Shown piece after piece: positions 1 to 5,420 of a DNA stretch of 6,157 bases. This DNA is from CAZVYN01 sp964631125 (GTDB lineage: Bacteria; Eisenbacteria; RBG-16-71-46; CAIMUX01): assembly GCA_964631125.1 (NCBI GenBank), contig CAZVYN010000125.1, forward strand, positions 1 to 6,157, read 5' to 3'. The notes below the pieces were generated by a model. The model did not search any database. It was not told the origin of the DNA and saw only the letters and a list, made by a program, of their open reading frames with translations. Position numbers and translations under genes: made by a program. Each line of letters opens with the position of its first letter. Position 1 is the first letter of the stretch.

Positions 1-1
1 C

Positions 2-745
2 GGTCCCGCCGGCGGCGCCTGGTCCAACCTGCGCGATATGGAGAAGCTGCTGTTGCTCGAACTCAGCGACGGCCTCGGCCCAGACGGCGTGCGCGTCGTT
101 TCAGTGGAGAACCTCCATCGCCGCCGCGAACCGCAGGTGAAGGTCTCCGACACGCTGAACTATGGCCTCGGACTCTTCACCGGCCTCGAGACCGGCGCGC
201 AAATCTGCCACCACGGCGGCAACACGCTCGGCTTCACCTCCGACTTCTTCTTCCTGCCGGAGCATGGAGTCGGCGCGGTCGTACTCACGAACGTCGGCGC
301 CGCCAACGCCTTCCGCAGTGCAGCACGCCGCAAGCTCCTCGAGCTCCTTTTCGACGGCCGCGACGAGGCCGGCCCGCGACTCGAGTTCGAACTGCAGTTG
401 CTGGAGAAGGTCACCGCCGAGGAACGGGCCAAGCTGCGTCCGGCCGAACCCGATTGGGTCGCGACCGTCGTCGGCGCCTACAGCGATCCGTCCTTGGGAA
501 GCGCGGAGATCCGCGTCGGGACCGTTTCGCTCGAATCCTCCGCCCCACCCGCGCCCATCTTCGACGCTGGCGAATGGAGCAGCTCGTTCGTCCGCCGCAC
601 CGAACCCGACGGCGCCGAGAAGATCATCCTGATGGACCCGCCGGTGTTGGGGCTGGAGTTCCTCGTGTCGAAGGACGCAAAGGGCCGGCCATCGTTCGTG
701 CTCGATCTATCGCAGCAGCGGTATGCGTTCGAGCGAGGGGAGTAG
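2..745 (+). CDS. Serine hydrolase of the beta-lactamase family (class C/PBP-like), C-terminal part
   Basis: The reading frame is already open at base 2, so the start and the N-terminal half, including the SxxK serine motif, lie outside the window. The visible protein begins PAGGAWSNLRDMEKLL, the helix segment typical of Pfam Beta-lactamase (PF00144) proteins, followed by YGLGLF and then HHGGNTLGF at about residues 58-66 counted from the ATG at 38. The HxGxxxG box is this family's equivalent of the KTG motif lining the active site. After it come the usual strand segments (FFLPEHGVGAVVLTN) and about 130 residues of C-terminal extension, which probably forms the small beta-domain seen in many esterase or peptidase-like members. 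Family members hydrolyse ester or amide bonds and are often exported; the substrate cannot be told from this half. The frame is intact to TAG at 743-745. ATG 38 is internal to the domain, not the real start. Confidence 0.85.
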   Translation, partial: GPAGGAWSNLRDMEKLLLLELSDGLGPDGVRVVSVENLHRRREPQVKVSDTLNYGLGLFTGLETGAQICHHGGNTLGFTSDFFFLPEHGVGAVVLTNVGAANAFRSAARRKLLELLFDGRDEAGPRLEFELQLLEKVTAEERAKLRPAEPDWVATVVGAYSDPSLGSAEIRVGTVSLESSAPPAPIFDAGEWSSSFVRRTEPDGAEKIILMDPPVLGLEFLVSKDAKGRPSFVLDLSQQRYAFERGE

Positions 746-873
746 GGCCAATTGGCGCGGATGCTGGGTGGCGGCGGCCCGCCTTACCGGCGGCCCAGCT
801 CTTGCGTTGTCCAGGGCCGATGACGATCGGCGGACGGCGCCGTCGCCACCACGCACCGTGCGACTTGCCTCCA

Positions 874-894
874 ATGGTAAAACTGCCATACCAT
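874..894 (+). promoter_or_regulatory. Inverted repeat overlapping the toxin start, candidate TA operator
   Basis: ATGGTA (874-879) and TACCAT (889-894) form a perfect 6-bp dyad with a 9-base spacer. The right arm includes the first bases of the toxin start codon at 893. TA operons of the HigBA type are usually repressed by the antitoxin's HTH domain binding a dyad at the promoter, and this is the only such dyad I see upstream of this pair. The assignment as HigA operator is inference. Confidence 0.4.
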
Positions 895-1121
895 GCTCGA
901 CCGATCGAAGCAGAAACCGCTCTACTTCATGGGGTCGGCTCGACGGGACCTGAAGCGCACTTCGGGCCGTCTACACGATCCAGTTCGCGGATGCGATCTA
1001 TGTGCTCCATGCGTTCCAGAAGAAGTCGACAGTAGGTATCACCACTCCGGAGAGGGAGTTGGCGGTGGTTCGGAAACGCCTCGCGGCGGCGGAGGTACAT
1101 CATGCCGAGCGGTCGAAGTAG
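893..1121 (+). pseudogene. HigB/RelE-like toxin (DUF891 phage-derived family), internally deleted and frameshifted
   Basis: The first frame reads MLDRSKQKPLYFMGSARRDL, the usual N-terminus of DUF891 (Gp49/HigB-like) mRNA interferase toxins, and continues to about 962. The family's C-terminal half then appears in another frame: RAVYTIQFADAIYVLHAF, followed by QKKSTVGITTPERELAVVRK and AEVHHAERSK, ending at TAG 1119-1121. Full-length relatives have roughly 45 more residues between these halves (the segment with KPLKGF and the central strands). The junction at about 958-963 is therefore a large out-of-frame deletion rather than a one-base slip. The product cannot be a working RNase. No clear Shine-Dalgarno precedes the ATG at 893. 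The 3' end overlaps the antitoxin start by 20 bases, the normal toxin-first arrangement of this TA type, so the pair was once translationally coupled. The family is recognised from memory of its motifs, not from a search. Confidence 0.78.
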
Positions 1122-1509
1122 TCCGTCGAAGGTCCGGGCTGGGACGAGGATCCGGGTGGAGACGAGTTCCGGAAACGTGTTCGAGGATCTGGCTGTCCCC
1201 GAGGCCGCCGAGGCTCTCGCCAAGGCCCAGCTTGCCGCCAAGATCTCCGACCTCATCGCGAAGACAGGACTCACGCAATTGCAGGCAGGGAAGTTACTCG
1301 GCATTGATCAGGCGGACGTCTCGGATCTCACCCGCGGGCGATTCCGCGGCTTCTCCACCGACCGTCTGTTCCGGATCCTTCGCACACTGGGTCAGGAGAT
1401 CGCAATCGTCGTGCGGCCGGCTCGATCAAGCAAGGCGCCCGCCCCGAGCCGGGTGTCGGAGAGCCGTCGAACTCCGCCGACGCTCAACGCGAAACGCCAC
1501 GCGCGATGA
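1102..1509 (+). CDS. XRE-family antitoxin, HigA-like, partner of the broken DUF891 toxin
   Basis: This 135-residue protein has the HigA-type antitoxin layout. A short basic N-terminus leads into SSGNVFEDLAVPEAAEALAK (about residues 22-41). The helix-turn-helix is at about 44-80, with LTQLQAGKLLGIDQADVSDL as its core. RGRFRGFSTDRLFRILRTLG follows, and then the terminal strand segment EIAIVVRPAR. The last 27 or so residues (from SSKAPAPS on) form a low-complexity basic tail longer than in most relatives. ATG 1102 is supported by GGAGG at 1091-1095, six bases upstream, inside the toxin's 3' end. In an intact pair such a protein binds and neutralises the toxin and represses the operon. Here it survives without a complete toxin, so it may act only as a DNA-binding repressor or as an anti-addiction antitoxin. 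It converges with the ATPase gene, leaving 37 bases between the two stops. Confidence 0.87.
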   Translation: MPSGRSSPSKVRAGTRIRVETSSGNVFEDLAVPEAAEALAKAQLAAKISDLIAKTGLTQLQAGKLLGIDQADVSDLTRGRFRGFSTDRLFRILRTLGQEIAIVVRPARSSKAPAPSRVSESRRTPPTLNAKRHAR

Positions 1510-1546
1510 CCTGCACCGACTGACTACCCTCGGAAGCGCCGAGATA

Positions 1547-2662
1547 CTAAACCAAAGTGCGCAGGAGCTGGATCGCCGGGGCGACGCGGATCCCTTCCGC
1601 GCTCTTGTAGTCCTTCTTGCCGGCGGCGTGGATCTGCCAGGCCGCGGCTTCGGGATGCTTGGCGCGCAGAAAACGGAGACCCCGATCGATCTCGGCGTCG
1701 CTCCACTTGCACTCGACCAGGTAGAGAGCGCGCTTCCCTTCTCGGACGACGAAGTCGACCTCGCGCCCATCGAGATCGCGGTAGTAGCACAGCTCCACGT
1801 CGCGGCCCTCGGTGTCCTGCTGGAAGTGAACCCACTTCAAGAGATGCGCTGCGACCAGGTTCTCGAAGCGCTGAGGCGGCTCGGGCGGCAACGTCCAGTC
1901 GAGGTGGTAGTGCTTCTGCGCCTTGCGCAGCACTCGGGTCCCACGCAAACCGAACGGCGAGACTCGGAAGATGGCGAAGAGACGCTCCAGCACCAGGAGC
2001 CAGTTGGTCAACGTCTTGTGGGTGACTTGGAGATCCTCGCGCAGTCCGTTGACCGAGAGCGGTGAACCGACGAGCTCCGGGAGGCGGATCGTCAGACGCT
2101 CGAGATTCCCCAGGTCTTGCACGCGCTCGAGACTGACCACGTCGTCGCGCACGAGGAGACTCCGATACTCGCGCGACCACCGGCGCGCCTCGCGCTGCGA
2201 CCCGCCGAAGTACGGCTCGGGAAATCCACCCAGGTTCAGCAACTCCGTGAGCTGCGCCGGCGATTCGAGTTTCAGCTCCGCGGCCGAGAGCGGGTGCAAG
2301 CGCAACAGATGATGGCGACCCTGCAGCGAGTCCCCTCCGCGCCGATACAGATCGAGCCGCGCGCTCCCGGTGACGAGGACGCGCTGACCGTCGGGCCGGC
2401 CGTCCCAAACCCCCTTCAGCCAGTTCCGCCAGGTCCGGTACTTGTGGATCTCGTCGAAGACCCAGAGCTTCGAGTCGGGAAGCTCCTCCCGCAGGATCCG
2501 ATCGCGGTCCTTCGCGACGTCCCAATTCAGGTATCCGCGTTTCGCCCCCGTCAGCCCCAAGGCCAGCGTTGTCTTCCCCACCTGCCTCGGTCCGGCCAGC
2601 AAGACCATCTTCCGAGCCAGATCCGACTCCACCTGCTCAGCGAGATATCGACGTCGCGCCAT
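1547..2662 (-). CDS. AAA-family ATPase with C-terminal DUF4143 domain
   Basis: The 371-residue protein is intact. Its N-terminal P-loop domain (AAA_14 type) has Walker A GPRQVGKT at residues 24-31, Walker B LWVFDEIHK at 66-74 and a sensor-like VTGSARLD at about 97-104. A middle region (GGFPEP at about 145-150, then a winged-helix-like segment) joins it to DUF4143. That domain ends with REVDFVV and LVECKWSD: D303, E317 and K319 are spaced like a PD-(D/E)XK nuclease core. Proteins of this family are widespread, usually singletons in accessory DNA, and poorly understood; a nuclease role for the C-terminus is an inference from the motif. I chose ATG 2662 rather than the upstream in-frame ATG at 2719 because GAGGGG lies about 5-7 bases before it and the conserved domain begins directly after it. 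The length is normal for the family, and the lack of frameshifts makes this the best-preserved gene of the cluster. Confidence 0.92.
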   Translation of the reverse strand: MARRRYLAEQVESDLARKMVLLAGPRQVGKTTLALGLTGAKRGYLNWDVAKDRDRILREELPDSKLWVFDEIHKYRTWRNWLKGVWDGRPDGQRVLVTGSARLDLYRRGGDSLQGRHHLLRLHPLSAAELKLESPAQLTELLNLGGFPEPYFGGSQREARRWSREYRSLLVRDDVVSLERVQDLGNLERLTIRLPELVGSPLSVNGLREDLQVTHKTLTNWLLVLERLFAIFRVSPFGLRGTRVLRKAQKHYHLDWTLPPEPPQRFENLVAAHLLKWVHFQQDTEGRDVELCYYRDLDGREVDFVVREGKRALYLVECKWSDAEIDRGLRFLRAKHPEAAAWQIHAAGKKDYKSAEGIRVAPAIQLLRTLV

Positions 2663-2691
2663 GATTCGCCCCCTCGGTAAGTTTCGACCGC

Positions 2692-2721
2692 AGGTGAAAG
2701 TTACCGCGGGAGTTTTCACCT
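2692..2721. promoter_or_regulatory. Inverted repeat in the divergent ATPase/antitoxin promoter region
   Basis: AGGTGAAA (2692-2699) and TTTCACCT (2714-2721) form a perfect 8-bp dyad around a 14-base centre. It sits in the 59-base gap between the ATPase start (2662, minus) and the ATG of the antitoxin remnant (2722, plus). A dyad in such a short divergent gap is a natural operator or promoter site for one or both genes. Which protein binds it cannot be told. Confidence 0.45.
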
Positions 2722-2864
2722 ATGGGAGAAGATTCCCGAGCCCCCTAATCACGAAGAGTTCGGGGAACGTCTTCGCGGACCTCCGCACCCTTGGTCAGGA
2801 CGTCGAGATCATCGTGCGACCGGTGCGGCGGCGAAACGCGGCCGCGACGATCGGAGCGGCGAAA
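2722..2864 (+). pseudogene. Second HigA-like XRE antitoxin, HTH core deleted
   Basis: The readable peptide is PLITKSSGNVFADL joined directly to RTLGQDVEIIVRPVRRR. In the intact paralogue at 1102-1509 the same two landmarks, SSGNVFEDL and RTLGQEIAIVVRP, are about 63 residues apart and enclose the whole helix-turn-helix. This copy has therefore lost its DNA-binding core by an in-frame deletion. The likely original start is ATG 2722, with GGAG at 2709-2712. From there the frame reads MGEDSRAP and hits TAA immediately after a run of five Cs (about 2736-2740); one more C would join it to PLITKSS. So the gene carries a large deletion and apparently a one-base loss. The frame runs into the assembly gap; if the identical gap flanks are merged it would continue to a TGA at 3062-3064. 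No partner toxin lies upstream, because the ATPase gene begins there. Confidence 0.72.
2828..2864 (+). repeat. 37-base sequence, left copy flanking the gap
   Basis: This 37-base stretch is repeated exactly at 2965-3001 on the other side of the gap. It begins and ends with GCGGCGAAA, so it can also be read as a 28-base unit followed by the start of a second unit. Confidence 0.95.
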
Positions 2865-2964
2865 NNNNNNNNNNNNNNNNNNNNNNNNNNNNNNNNNNNN
2901 NNNNNNNNNNNNNNNNNNNNNNNNNNNNNNNNNNNNNNNNNNNNNNNNNNNNNNNNNNNNNNNN
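2865..2964. other. Assembly gap of 100 Ns
   Basis: Exactly 100 undetermined bases, a conventional scaffold spacer rather than a measured length. Both flanks carry the same 37 bases, so the two contigs may simply overlap, or the gap may hide a short tandem repeat. Any reading frame drawn across it is unreliable. Confidence 0.98.
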
Positions 2965-3001
2965 GCGGCGAAACGCGGCCGCGACGATCGGAGCGGCGAA
3001 A
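2965..3001 (+). repeat. 37-base sequence, right copy flanking the gap
   Basis: Exact copy of 2828-2864. The following bases again start with a GCGGCGAAA-type end and then diverge (ACCGATCGAG). Confidence 0.95.
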
Positions 3002-3018
3002 ACCGATCGAGCGCCGCG

Positions 3019-3075
3019 TCAGCCCAAGAGTTCGATGAACTCGTCGGTGGTCAAGCCGATCTGATCGACGAGCTC
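3019..3075 (-). pseudogene. HicA-like toxin, C-terminal remnant
   Basis: In a frame different from HicB, the minus strand reads ELVDQIGLTTDEFIELLG and stops at TGA (3021-3019). HicA (YcfA-type) mRNA interferases characteristically end in a segment of the form I-x-x-x-GLT-x-x-EF-x-x-LL, and hicB-hicA order is common. The rest of the toxin, including the dsRBD-like core with its catalytic histidine (GSH), is absent. I infer a deletion that fused the 3' end of hicB to the last 18 or so codons of hicA. The remnant is too short for certainty; a chance resemblance is possible. Confidence 0.45.
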
Positions 3076-3316
3076 GGGCTGACGGGCCGTACTCAAGATC
3101 CGGCAGCTCGAGGAACTCGGTCTCGGCCTTCACCTCCCGGGGAAGGTCCTCCCCGTGGACGCGGAGTTCTTCCAAGTAGACCGCGATGGCTTCGCGCGCG
3201 TTCTTGCGCGCCTCGTCCCGGCTCTCAGCTTGTGTGACACAGCCAGGCAGGGCCGGAACACTCACGATGAACCCACCGCTTTCCGCACGCTCGAGGGCGA
3301 TGGTGTAGCCGACCAC
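3076..3316 (-). CDS. HicB-family antitoxin, 3' end damaged
   Basis: From GTG 3316 the protein reads (M)VGYTIALERAESGGFIVSV, then PALPGCVTQAESRDEARKNA and REAIAVYLEELRVHGEDLP. This is the classic HicB partial-RNase-H fold: strand, GGF, PALPGC at residues 21-26, and a helix ending in YLEELRxHGE. The conserved part ends near LEL at residue 71 (base 3104). Relatives normally stop within a few codons of this point, whereas this frame stays open to the gap through meaningless sequence. The true stop is therefore lost, and the right boundary given here is a judgement. The GTG start is strongly supported by GGAGG (complement of 3325-3329) eight bases upstream. HicB neutralises HicA and often represses the operon. 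Here only a short HicA-like tail follows, so the antitoxin appears orphaned. Confidence 0.8.
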
Positions 3317-3503
3317 GATTGAGTCCTCCGGCTCGCAGCATGGGGTTGGGGTTGCTACACCGCTGAGCGGACGCGTGGGCCAAATCGGAATCAGGTCTCG
3401 CTGGCCGGCAGTCAAACTACCCGACGAAGGTCGCAGCGATGGCGTCTTGCCAGCCGCTGCCTCGATCGCGACGGACGGCTCCATCCGCTGATCAGCTTGT
3501 GGT

Positions 3504-3820
3504 CTACCGTGCGCCTCGTCGCCGCCAATACCCGGGACGTCTCCGTTGGTGAACAAAGGCCACGATCCAGAGCGCCTCACCATGGTCGATGAAGACGACG
3601 GAGTAGGGAAACCGCTTCGCATAGACGCTCCGCGCGCCCAAGGCGCTGGGGACCGTCGTCAGGAGCGACGCAAGTTGGGGGCTTGCAACTACCCGGCTCA
3701 CCGCGTCGTCAATCGCGGCCAGGAACTCCGACCCCACCCTGGACGTTGGCCCTCGTACCAGGTCTCAGCCTCCGCCAGCTCTAGCTCCGCCTCGTCGAGG
3801 ACGATGAGCCGGCGAGTCAT
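3504..3820 (-). pseudogene. parE: ParE/RelE-family toxin with a one-base frameshift
   Basis: ATG 3820 starts MTRRLIVLDEAELELAEAET, followed by WYEGQRPG, the standard ParE N-terminus (strand plus two helices). The frame then breaks at about 3732-3739, in a G-rich run on the coding strand (GGGTGGGG). It resumes one base off as GSEFLAAIDDAVSRVVASPQ, RVYAKRFPYSVVFIDHG-type strands (here SVYAKRFPYSVVFI) and ALWIVAFVHQRRRPGYW, ending at TAG 3506-3504. Restoring one base gives 105 residues, the usual size. ParE toxins poison DNA gyrase, while related RelE members cleave mRNA on ribosomes; the subfamily cannot be settled here. The start overlaps the antitoxin stop by ATGA (3820-3817), implying coupled translation. 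The lesion may be genuine inactivation or an under-called homopolymer. Confidence 0.82.
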
Positions 3821-4047
3821 TCCGGATCGCGCTTCAAACTGTCGCGGACTTCCGACCATGGCCGACCCTTGCCTTCACCCGCGCGCACGTGCTCGATCCG
3901 TCGCTCGACCTCGAACGCCCAGGCCTTCTCAGCATCGATGTCGGGTTCACCGTCCAGACTGGCGATCAACTCTGCGGCCACGGTGGCTCGCTGCGATGGC
4001 GGCAGTTTCAGCGCCAGATCCAGGACCTTCTTTACCGGTTCGCTCAT
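3817..4047 (-). CDS. Addiction-module antitoxin (Unstab_antitox/ParD-like)
   Basis: The 76-residue protein MSEPVKKVLDLALKLPPSQR, ATVAAELIASLDGEPD, then EKAWAFEVERRIEHVRAGEG and PWSEVRDSLKRD matches the putative addiction module component family (TIGR02574/PF09720). It has a helical N-terminus with LPxxxRxxLAxxLxxSL spacing, a central W, an ERR motif and a terminal segment that wraps the toxin. It lies directly upstream of the ParE gene with a 4-base ATGA overlap, the normal antitoxin-first order for this class. It would bind and neutralise the toxin and probably take part in repression. The Shine-Dalgarno is poor: upstream of ATG 4047 I see only AAAGTGA. The sequence GGTAAAG occurs twice around the start codon. 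The gene is intact while its toxin is frameshifted. Confidence 0.88.
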   Translation of the reverse strand: MSEPVKKVLDLALKLPPSQRATVAAELIASLDGEPDIDAEKAWAFEVERRIEHVRAGEGKGRPWSEVRDSLKRDPE

Positions 4048-4189
4048 GAGTTCACTTTACCCCACGCGCCCGCCGCGACCGAACTGGGGAGCGAAGTCAA
4101 AGCACCTCACCGCTCGGCGCCGCATTGAACAGCCCACGATCTTCCAGTGCGAGAAGCTGACGCGTCGCCCTTTCGGCTGCAGATCAGGT

Positions 4190-4219
4190 TTGGTGGCGTC
4201 GCCCGGATCGCCGTAACAT
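4190..4219 (+). promoter_or_regulatory. Possible sigma-70-type promoter for the DUF433 gene
   Basis: TTGGTG (4190-4195), an 18-base spacer and TAACAT (4214-4219) end 15 bases before the GTG at 4235. No Shine-Dalgarno is visible for that GTG, so the transcript would have a very short leader. The match is partial and could be chance. Confidence 0.25.
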
Positions 4220-4234
4220 CCGCGGGCGCCTTGT

Positions 4235-4880
4235 GTGACCCGACGCCGGAGGTGGACCAACAAGCGCCGCGACCCGTTCGAGCAGCCGGAGTACACCGTC
4301 GCAGAAGCCGCGCGCTACCTGAGACTGCCAGCGACGATACTGCGAACCTGGGTCGCCAGAAGGCGGTACTCGAAGCCCGGGGACGAGCGCAGTCCGCGAA
4401 GATCGTGATCCCGGCCCCTCGCGAGCCGCTCTCCCTTTCTTTCTGGCATCTTATCGAGTGCCACGTTCTCCGGGCGCTCCGGACCCAGCATGAGGTTCCG
4501 CTCCAGGCCGTGCGCAAGGCCCTCGAGCTCGCCGAGAACGAGTTGCAGATCGAGCGGCTGCTTTTGCACAAGGAGCTTCAGACGAGCGGCGGACGGCTGT
4601 TCCTCCACCGATACGGCGCACTCATCGAGCTTTCAGCTTCCGGACAGATCGCCTTGCGCAAGGTCTTCGAGCAACACTTGCAGCCCGTCGTCTCCGCCGA
4701 TCCGCTCGGCGGTGAGCGATTCGTCGCGATCGATCGGAAGCTCGTAGTCGGCCGCCCAATCGTTCACCGACAGGGAACTCTACAGCTGCGATCGCCGACA
4801 GGATTGACGCGGGTGGGACCATGGAGGAGTTCGCTCGCGACTACGACCTGAGCGCGTCGGAGAGCGCGGCTGCCATCTGC
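4235..4880 (+). pseudogene. HTH + DUF433 antitoxin (VapB45-like), two one-base frameshifts
   Basis: Three frames together spell one family member. Frame one, from GTG 4235, gives a MerR-like helix-turn-helix, EYTVAEAARYLRLPATILRT followed by WVARRRY, and stops at TGA 4408. Frame two takes over near 4390 with AKIVIPAPREPLSLSFWHLI, ECHVLRALRTQHEVPLQAVR, LLLHKELQTSGGRLFLHRYG, ELSASGQIALRKVFEQHL, and then the DUF433 opening FVAIDRKLVVGRPIVHRQG. Near 4771-4776 (GGGAA) it slips again to NSTAAIADRIDAGGTMEEFA and RDYDLSAS, the DUF433 end. Each slip is the loss of one base. DUF433 proteins with this N-terminal HTH usually form a TA pair with a DUF5615 PIN-like toxin immediately downstream. No intact toxin follows. 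The start is uncertain because no ribosome-binding site is visible; the end at 4880 is where family resemblance fades. Confidence 0.8.
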
Positions 4881-4978
4881 GTCCGGCCACTTGGAACCGA
4901 TCGCCAGGTTCCACCCAGTCGGGATGATGACTTCCGAACACGAACACCCCGTCGGCCGAATCTGGGTGCACCACGGGA

Positions 4979-5021
4979 GAAAGGAAAACCGGCGCGCCAG
5001 ATGGAGCTCCGCCGCGCCGGT
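4979..5021 (-). terminator. Intrinsic terminator of the DUF2325-like gene
   Basis: On the minus strand ACCGGCGCG (complement of 5013-5021) pairs perfectly with CGCGCCGGT (complement of 4988-4996) across a 16-base loop. The second arm is followed directly by a pyrimidine tract, TTTTCCTTTCT. The hairpin begins eight bases after the restored stop codon of the DUF2325-like gene (5029-5031), exactly where its terminator is expected. Confidence 0.75.
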
Positions 5022-5028
5022 CTGTACC

Positions 5029-5420
5029 TCACTGTCCCCGCGGCGCCGCGTCGGGGTGGTAGAGGACTTCCGTTGCGAGGGCGGAGATTCCGCGCCGAGG
5101 AACGAGGACTTTACGCCTTGGACCGCATCGCACACCCGAGTGAGCTCGCTCACCTTGTGGCCAAGCTGCGTGTTTCCCCACACGACGACGATGTCCGCCC
5201 ATGCAACATCGAGTTTCGACCGACGCTTGTTTCGGTGCGCTGTGCCGTCGACGAACCGAAGGTCCAGCGATCTGCCGACGAGGTCGCGTAGTTCACTGCG
5301 CGTGGTGGGGCTCCCCCCGACCACGAGCACGCGATAACAATTCGCCGCGATCAGCTTGGCGACCATTCGAGCCACGCCGTCGCCGTTGTCGGAGGAGGGA
5401 GGAATGATGGACTTACGCAT
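5029..5420 (-). pseudogene. DUF2325-like protein with a one-base frameshift
   Basis: From ATG 5420 the protein reads MRKSIIPPSSDNGDGVARMV, then a Rossmann-like opening YRVLVVGGSPTTR, LRFVDGTAH and ADIVVVWGNTQLGHKVSELT. Shortly after, near 5110-5114 (GTAAAGTC on the coding strand), the frame is wrong. Moving one base gives KVLVPRRGISALATEVLYHP and TGA at 5031-5029. With one base restored the product has 130 residues. The order VLVVGG / VDG / ADIVVV...N....K / VP+RGISAL fits my memory of DUF2325, a small alpha/beta family of unknown function. A terminator eight bases after the restored stop shows that this frame was the working one. GGAGGG about ten bases upstream supports ATG 5420. It follows the 87-residue gene with an 8-base overlap, so the two are probably one operon. 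Role unknown. Confidence 0.65.

Noticed and set aside
763..799. GC-rich hairpin (GCTGGG/CCCAGC) after the hydrolase gene as a terminator
   Set aside because: Only six base pairs close a poorly paired interior, and just CTCTTG rather than a T-tract follows.
1529..1543. CTCGG/CCGAG hairpin between the convergent HigA and ATPase genes as a terminator
   Set aside because: Five base pairs without a T-tract on either strand; expected by chance in GC-rich DNA.
893..2065. Long plus-strand open frame beginning at the toxin ATG and running across the ATPase gene
   Set aside because: Only the first 24 or so codons resemble a protein (the HigB N-terminus). The rest is antisense to HigA-frame and ATPase coding sequence and reads as GC-rich shadow.
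1524..2525. Long minus-strand frame inside the ATPase gene
   Set aside because: Overlaps the clearly conserved DUF4143 ATPase in another frame and has low-complexity Arg/Ala/Gly composition with no motif.
3317..3503. Search for a gene between HicB and ParE
   Set aside because: Both strands read as frames without motifs or ribosome-binding sites; only GGGGTTGGGGTTG and a CTGATCAG palindrome stand out.
4028..4060. GGTAAAG repeated on both sides of the ParD-like start codon as an operator
   Set aside because: A 7-base direct repeat, one copy inside the coding sequence and not a dyad, is too weak to call.
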